Notes under the pieces: model-generated
Seen by the model: the letters and a program-made list of their open reading frames with translations, nothing else
Databases searched by the model: none
Told to the model about the DNA's origin: nothing
Position numbers and translations under genes: made by a program
Shown: positions 31,768 to 34,870 of the stretch, in pieces
Position numbering within the stretch: the first letter of the stretch is position 1
Layout: every line of letters begins with the position of its first letter
Origin: an uncultured Luminiphilus sp.
GTDB lineage: Bacteria > Pseudomonadota > Gammaproteobacteria > Pseudomonadales > Halieaceae
NCBI GenBank assembly: GCA_938085095.1
Contig: CALKEI010000088.1
Coordinates: 1 to 34,870, forward strand
Direction of reading: 5' to 3'
Length of the DNA: 34,870 bases

Positions 31768-32197
31768 CCCATTCGAGCTCGACCCGCGGTTGGCGGCCGA
31801 CACCTTTTTAGTGGGCGAGACGCCACTGAATCAGGTATTGCTGATGAACGACGCGCGCTACCCCTGGCTGATTCTGGTACCTCGGCGGGGCGATACCACC
31901 GAGCCTTTTGAGCTCAGCGAGGCCGATCAGGCGCAGCTGTGGCGGGAGTCGATGCGGCTGGGCCAGGCGATGAAAGCGCACTTTGCCGCCGACAAACTCA
32001 ACATTGCCGCGCTCGGTAATCAGGTGGCGCAGTTGCACGTTCATCACGTCGCGCGATTTCACACGGATGATGCGTGGCCCGGTCCGGTCTGGGGCGTGGG
32101 TAGCGCAGTCCCCTACAGCGATGCCGCCCGCGATGCGCTCATTGGCGAACTGCGCAGTCTGCTCCGGGAGCCATTGGGCCTGACGGGGGCAACCTAG
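31760..32197 (+). CDS. HIT family protein
   Basis: A 145-residue histidine-triad protein. The HIT signature is QLHVHHVARF near residues 90-99, preceded by a canonical LNQVLLMNDARYPWLILVPRR strand pair; an additional conserved WPGPVWG segment follows. HIT proteins are nucleotide hydrolases or transferases acting on nucleoside phosphoramidates or dinucleoside polyphosphates. The length is typical. It is three bases before the phosphatase gene. Physiological substrate unknown. Confidence 0.9.
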   Translation: MSNPFELDPRLAADTFLVGETPLNQVLLMNDARYPWLILVPRRGDTTEPFELSEADQAQLWRESMRLGQAMKAHFAADKLNIAALGNQVAQLHVHHVARFHTDDAWPGPVWGVGSAVPYSDAARDALIGELRSLLREPLGLTGAT

Positions 32198-32199
32198 GC

Positions 32200-32688
32200 A
32201 TGAGCGTTCGCGTGCTGTTTGTCTGTATGGGGAACATTTGCCGGTCTCCGACTGCCCACGCACTGTTTCGCGAGGCGGTGACCGCGGCGGGATTAGATGA
32301 CGAGATCACGACAGATTCGGCGGGCACCCACGCCTACCACATCGGCAACCCGCCCGACGCGAGGGCTACCGCGACGGCGCTAGAGCGAGATATCGATATG
32401 ACAGACCTGCGCGCGCGACAGGTCTGCGAGGCAGACTTTGAGCAGTTTGATTACGTCGTGGCGATGGACCGAGACAACCTCGCTTTGCTGGAGGCGTCTT
32501 GTCCTTCAGCAGCGCAGGACCGACTCAGCCTGATGCTCGACTGGACGGAGGGCTGGGGCGATGAGGTGCCGGACCCTTACTATGGCGGCGACGAGGGGTT
32601 TATCCGGGTGTTCGACATGCTGACAGAGGCGTCGCAGGGGTTGTTGGCGCACATCGCCTCAAGCCATGGTCTGGCGGGGCGTTCTTAA
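32200..32688 (+). CDS. Low-molecular-weight protein-tyrosine-phosphatase family protein
   Basis: A 162-residue phosphatase with the N-terminal P-loop Cys9-x5-Arg15-Ser ([11 protein letters not shown]) and the general-acid motif DPYYGG (Asp125). The P-loop and acid are both intact, so it is probably catalytically active on phosphotyrosine or small phosphomonoesters. The AMDRDN segment is also typical. It lies between the HIT and D-aminoacyl-tRNA deacylase genes in one direction. No tyrosine kinase or exopolysaccharide gene is in view, so a specific partner cannot be named. Confidence 0.92.
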   Translation: MSVRVLFVCMGNICRSPTAHALFREAVTAAGLDDEITTDSAGTHAYHIGNPPDARATATALERDIDMTDLRARQVCEADFEQFDYVVAMDRDNLALLEASCPSAAQDRLSLMLDWTEGWGDEVPDPYYGGDEGFIRVFDMLTEASQGLLAHIASSHGLAGRS

Positions 32689-32737
32689 CGCGCCCACTCG
32701 ATCAGTAACCCCATCAACCAGCGGCAGAGCTCACCTT

Positions 32738-33175
32738 ATGAAATGTTTACTGCAACGCGTTACCCAGGCATCGGTCACCGTGGCGGGCGAGGTGGTGGGC
32801 GAGATAGATCGCGGGCTGCTGGTGCTGGTGGGTGTGGAGCCCGAGGACACCGAGCAGACCGTCACCCGCATGGCGGAGCGCCTGCTGCGCTATCGGGTGT
32901 TTGCCGACGCCGAGGGCAAAATGAACTTTAACGTTGCCCAAGCGGGGGGTGCCATTCTGCTGGTCTCGCAATTTACGCTGGCCGCCGACACCGCCAGCGG
33001 CAACCGGCCAGGGTTCTCGACCGCCGCACCACCCGAGCAGGCATCTGAGTTGTGTGATGCGCTGGCAGAGGCCCTGCGCAGGGGTGATGTCCGGGTCGAG
33101 ACGGGCCGCTTCGGTGCCGACATGCAGGTGGCACTGGTCAACGACGGCCCGGTGACGTTTCTGCTCGAGGTCTGA
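32738..33175 (+). CDS. dtd: D-aminoacyl-tRNA deacylase
   Basis: A 145-residue homochirality-editing enzyme that removes D-amino acids from tRNA. Signatures are [15 protein letters not shown] at the start, [11 protein letters not shown] (SQFTL catalytic-core motif) in the middle, [12 protein letters not shown] and the C-terminal [11 protein letters not shown]. Length and both motifs are canonical. The frame continues back to 32666, but the ATG at 32738 gives the conserved family N-terminus, so it is the start; the ribosome-binding site is weak. Confidence 0.95.
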   Translation: MKCLLQRVTQASVTVAGEVVGEIDRGLLVLVGVEPEDTEQTVTRMAERLLRYRVFADAEGKMNFNVAQAGGAILLVSQFTLAADTASGNRPGFSTAAPPEQASELCDALAEALRRGDVRVETGRFGADMQVALVNDGPVTFLLEV

Positions 33176-33578
33176 TTGTTAGGGCCGCTCTCGTTGGTTG
33201 TGCTAAACCCCGGTCAAATTTAAAGCTTCCAGACCCATCCAGATTCACCCCATCAGATTGAATTGGGCCGCGTCTCCGCCGGCCCATCACGCTGTTATGG
33301 GTCGCAGCGGTATGAAGGCATCAGACCCCATTTTCGAGGATCTATCGTGCAAAAGACGACAAACTGAACAAAAGTTTAGGAATCCCGCGCCATCTGGGTT
33401 ATGGTAATAGTTGACAAAAGTAGACTATTGCCTGAGCAGTTAGCGATGGGTTCTCGAGCCATCAGAAGCACACGTCTTCGGCCCGTTACAGGCCGCTCAT
33501 ACAACTCGGCAGCGCAACACTTGGGGGCTGACTTTGGTTAAGGGAACTTGGTGCGGCAGGGTCGTGTCACGCCATTCG
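33176..33578. other. Gene-free 400-base leader with several potential hairpins
   Basis: No credible protein gene is seen. Notable structures: a six-base stem TGGGCC/GGCCCA (33264-33269/33281-33286); an imperfect pair ATGGGTC/GACCCCAT (33297-33303/33324-33331) whose sequence recalls REP-like palindromes; AATAGT/ACTATT (33406-33411/33424-33429) around a TTGACA-like hexamer; GATGG/CCATC (33445-33449/33459-33463); and a GGCC/GGCC pair near 33479-33494. Some may be promoter or leader-RNA elements of the secreted-protein gene that follows, but none matches a riboswitch I recognise. Confidence 0.4.
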
Positions 33579-34870
33579 ATGATGTCTTATCTCCTGACGC
33601 GCCTGCGTCGCTTCAATCCACCATCTGTGAAGGGTAGTCGTCGACGACGCGGCGGACGCGCCCTGCTGACCACGCTGCTCTTTGGCCTCGTCGGGGCGCT
33701 TATGCTCCCTGCGCCCCCGGCGTCTGCTGAGGTGTTCGGCACGATCACGACGCCTGGTGATGGTTGGGATGTGACGTTTCATCCAACGAATCAGAACTAC
33801 GCGTTCTTTGCGCATCACCGCGGCATCGTCTTTGGGTGCTTCTACCGGCTCGATCCTGATGGGGCTGGTTCGATTGAGCAGGGTGATGGCTGCTTTAACG
33901 GCGTCTACGATTTGAACATCGGAGGCGCGGTTGGGCAGAAGTCGTCGGCATGGGTGACCTCGGACGGCAACACCGCCTACGTCCCACGTAATAAGGACGC
34001 CAGCACGCTCATTGCAAAGGTGGACATCAGCGACGCAGATCCAATGAACTGGTCAGTCACCGGGACGGTGGATTGGGCTGCAGCCATGCAGTACTTCACG
34101 AACTCGGTGATGGTCGATGACGTGCTGTACGCCTTGTCTTCGAGCGGGTGGCTCACGTTGGACACAACGAATAACGACACGGCAGGCCAGGTTGCGTTCA
34201 ACGGCACCGGGCCGGACTACTACTCAACCATCTATGAAGCGGACGGCAAGCTGTGGGCCGTTTCGAGCGACTGGTACCTGCACTGCTTCGACCCGGCTGA
34301 TGGTGCGCTTTGTGACCACAACGGCTGGACGAACGGCAAGAGCACCAATCAGTTCACAACGTCAACCCCTCACCCAGACGCCGTTGTTGAGTACCGAAAC
34401 ACCGACGGCAGCTTTGGTGGTTTCTGCGTTGCCCACGGAACAAATTGGGCCACGTACGCCTGCCTCAACGCTGACGGCTTGCTCGACCCGAACGCTGGCC
34501 AACCCGACGCGATGGTCAACCCGTTCGAGCAGATGCAGAACGCGATGGGCAACCAAAACTGGGGATACTCAGCCTGGTACGGTCAATTTTACGTGACCCC
34601 CCAGCATCAGGTCATCATCCACGAGCCGCTCAATAGCCCGCAGGATTACTACTGCTGGGATTACACGACGCAAGCGGCGTGCGCGAACTTCAATATTTCG
34701 GGCAACAACGCCTACCCCGGTAAGGCGTACACGATCGTCCAGGACCCGTGGATTGACACGTGCTTCTGGTCAAACGCTGACGACAAGAAGATTGGCGTCT
34801 GGAACAGCTCCCATACCGGTGCGTTCGCGACGTCGGGCGGCGAGTGCGACCTCACTCTTGTCTCAACAAC
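33579..34870 (+). CDS. Secreted cysteine-containing protein, N-terminal 430 codons (cut by window edge)
   Basis: An uninterrupted frame runs from the ATG pair at 33579/33582 to the right edge. The N-terminus has a long basic region (LRRFNPPSVKGSRRRRGGR), a hydrophobic core (LLTTLLFGLVGALML) and a likely signal-peptidase site at PPASA|EVFG (about residue 50). The visible mature part has ten cysteines, an even number compatible with disulfides, and short repeated strand-turn units rich in Trp, Tyr, Asn, Asp and Thr (GDGCFNGVYDLNIGG, WLTLDTTNND, YYCWDYTTQAAC) that suggest a beta-propeller or beta-helix. I do not recognise the family. A secreted or surface protein is likely. The start has no strong Shine-Dalgarno. 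Confidence 0.75.
   Translation, partial: MMSYLLTRLRRFNPPSVKGSRRRRGGRALLTTLLFGLVGALMLPAPPASAEVFGTITTPGDGWDVTFHPTNQNYAFFAHHRGIVFGCFYRLDPDGAGSIEQGDGCFNGVYDLNIGGAVGQKSSAWVTSDGNTAYVPRNKDASTLIAKVDISDADPMNWSVTGTVDWAAAMQYFTNSVMVDDVLYALSSSGWLTLDTTNNDTAGQVAFNGTGPDYYSTIYEADGKLWAVSSDWYLHCFDPADGALCDHNGWTNGKSTNQFTTSTPHPDAVVEYRNTDGSFGGFCVAHGTNWATYACLNADGLLDPNAGQPDAMVNPFEQMQNAMGNQNWGYSAWYGQFYVTPQHQVIIHEPLNSPQDYYCWDYTTQAACANFNISGNNAYPGKAYTIVQDPWIDTCFWSNADDKKIGVWNSSHTGAFATSGGECDLTLVST

Noticed and set aside
33411-33439. Sigma-70 promoter starting at TTGACA
   Set aside because: No plausible -10 hexamer lies at 16-18 bases downstream (GAGCAG-like), so it is not called as a promoter.

Overview
The window looks like a chromosomal segment of a Gram-negative, probably marine gammaproteobacterium, possibly Halieaceae (OM60/NOR5)-like. 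That placement is an inference from gene content (polar Sec-type signal peptides, accessory CoA-dependent catabolism, a glucosylglycerate operon, Dtd/LMW-PTP housekeeping genes) and from the evenly high GC. No rRNA, tRNA, insertion sequence or CRISPR array was seen.

Region 1 (1-17.4 kb) is a large catabolic island around a GntR/HutC-type regulator (4449-5219). It holds an isochorismatase-fold amidohydrolase, two adjacent PuuE-like cyclic-amide hydrolases, two paralogous HemJ/CopD-like membrane proteins (one cut by the left edge), a nitrilase-fold protein that appears to lack two of its three catalytic residues, a DUF1330 protein, an FAD-linked oxidase, two VOC-fold proteins, a LeuC/LeuD-type hydro-lyase, a family III CoA-transferase, an MDR reductase, an HMG-CoA-lyase-type lyase, an aldehyde dehydrogenase and a small ABM-like protein. 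A decamer, TATATCATTA, or a near copy, recurs in four intergenic promoter regions of the island and is probably the regulator's operator. The chemistry suggests a route: cyclic imide/lactam -> half-amide -> substituted maleate (citraconate type) -> tertiary-alcohol malate -> CoA thioester -> acyl-CoA plus a 2-oxoacid. The actual substrate is unknown.

Region 2 (17.4-24.2 kb) carries a minus-strand operon of a saccharopine-dehydrogenase-like protein, an APH-type kinase, a DUF6285 protein and an ACAD10/11-like acyl-CoA dehydrogenase. The last three match LvaA-LvaB-LvaC of levulinate catabolism, which handles 4-hydroxyacyl-CoAs by phosphorylation and elimination. Next to it are a tandem SnoaL-like protein, another DUF1330 protein and a haloalkane-dehalogenase-type hydrolase preceded by a perfect palindrome.

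Region 3 (24.3-30.3 kb) has a divergent patatin-like protein and a tightly coupled four-gene operon: D-glycerate kinase, HAD phosphatase, glucosyl-3-phosphoglycerate synthase and a GH13_18 phosphorylase. Together these can make glucosylglycerate, degrade it and recycle the glycerate.

Region 4 (30.3-33.2 kb) holds a secreted zinc phospholipase C/S1-P1-type protein, a HIT protein, a low-molecular-weight phosphotyrosine phosphatase and D-aminoacyl-tRNA deacylase. Region 5 (33.2 kb to the end) is a ~400-base gene-free leader with several possible hairpins, followed by the first 430 codons of a secreted, cysteine-containing protein that runs off the right edge.
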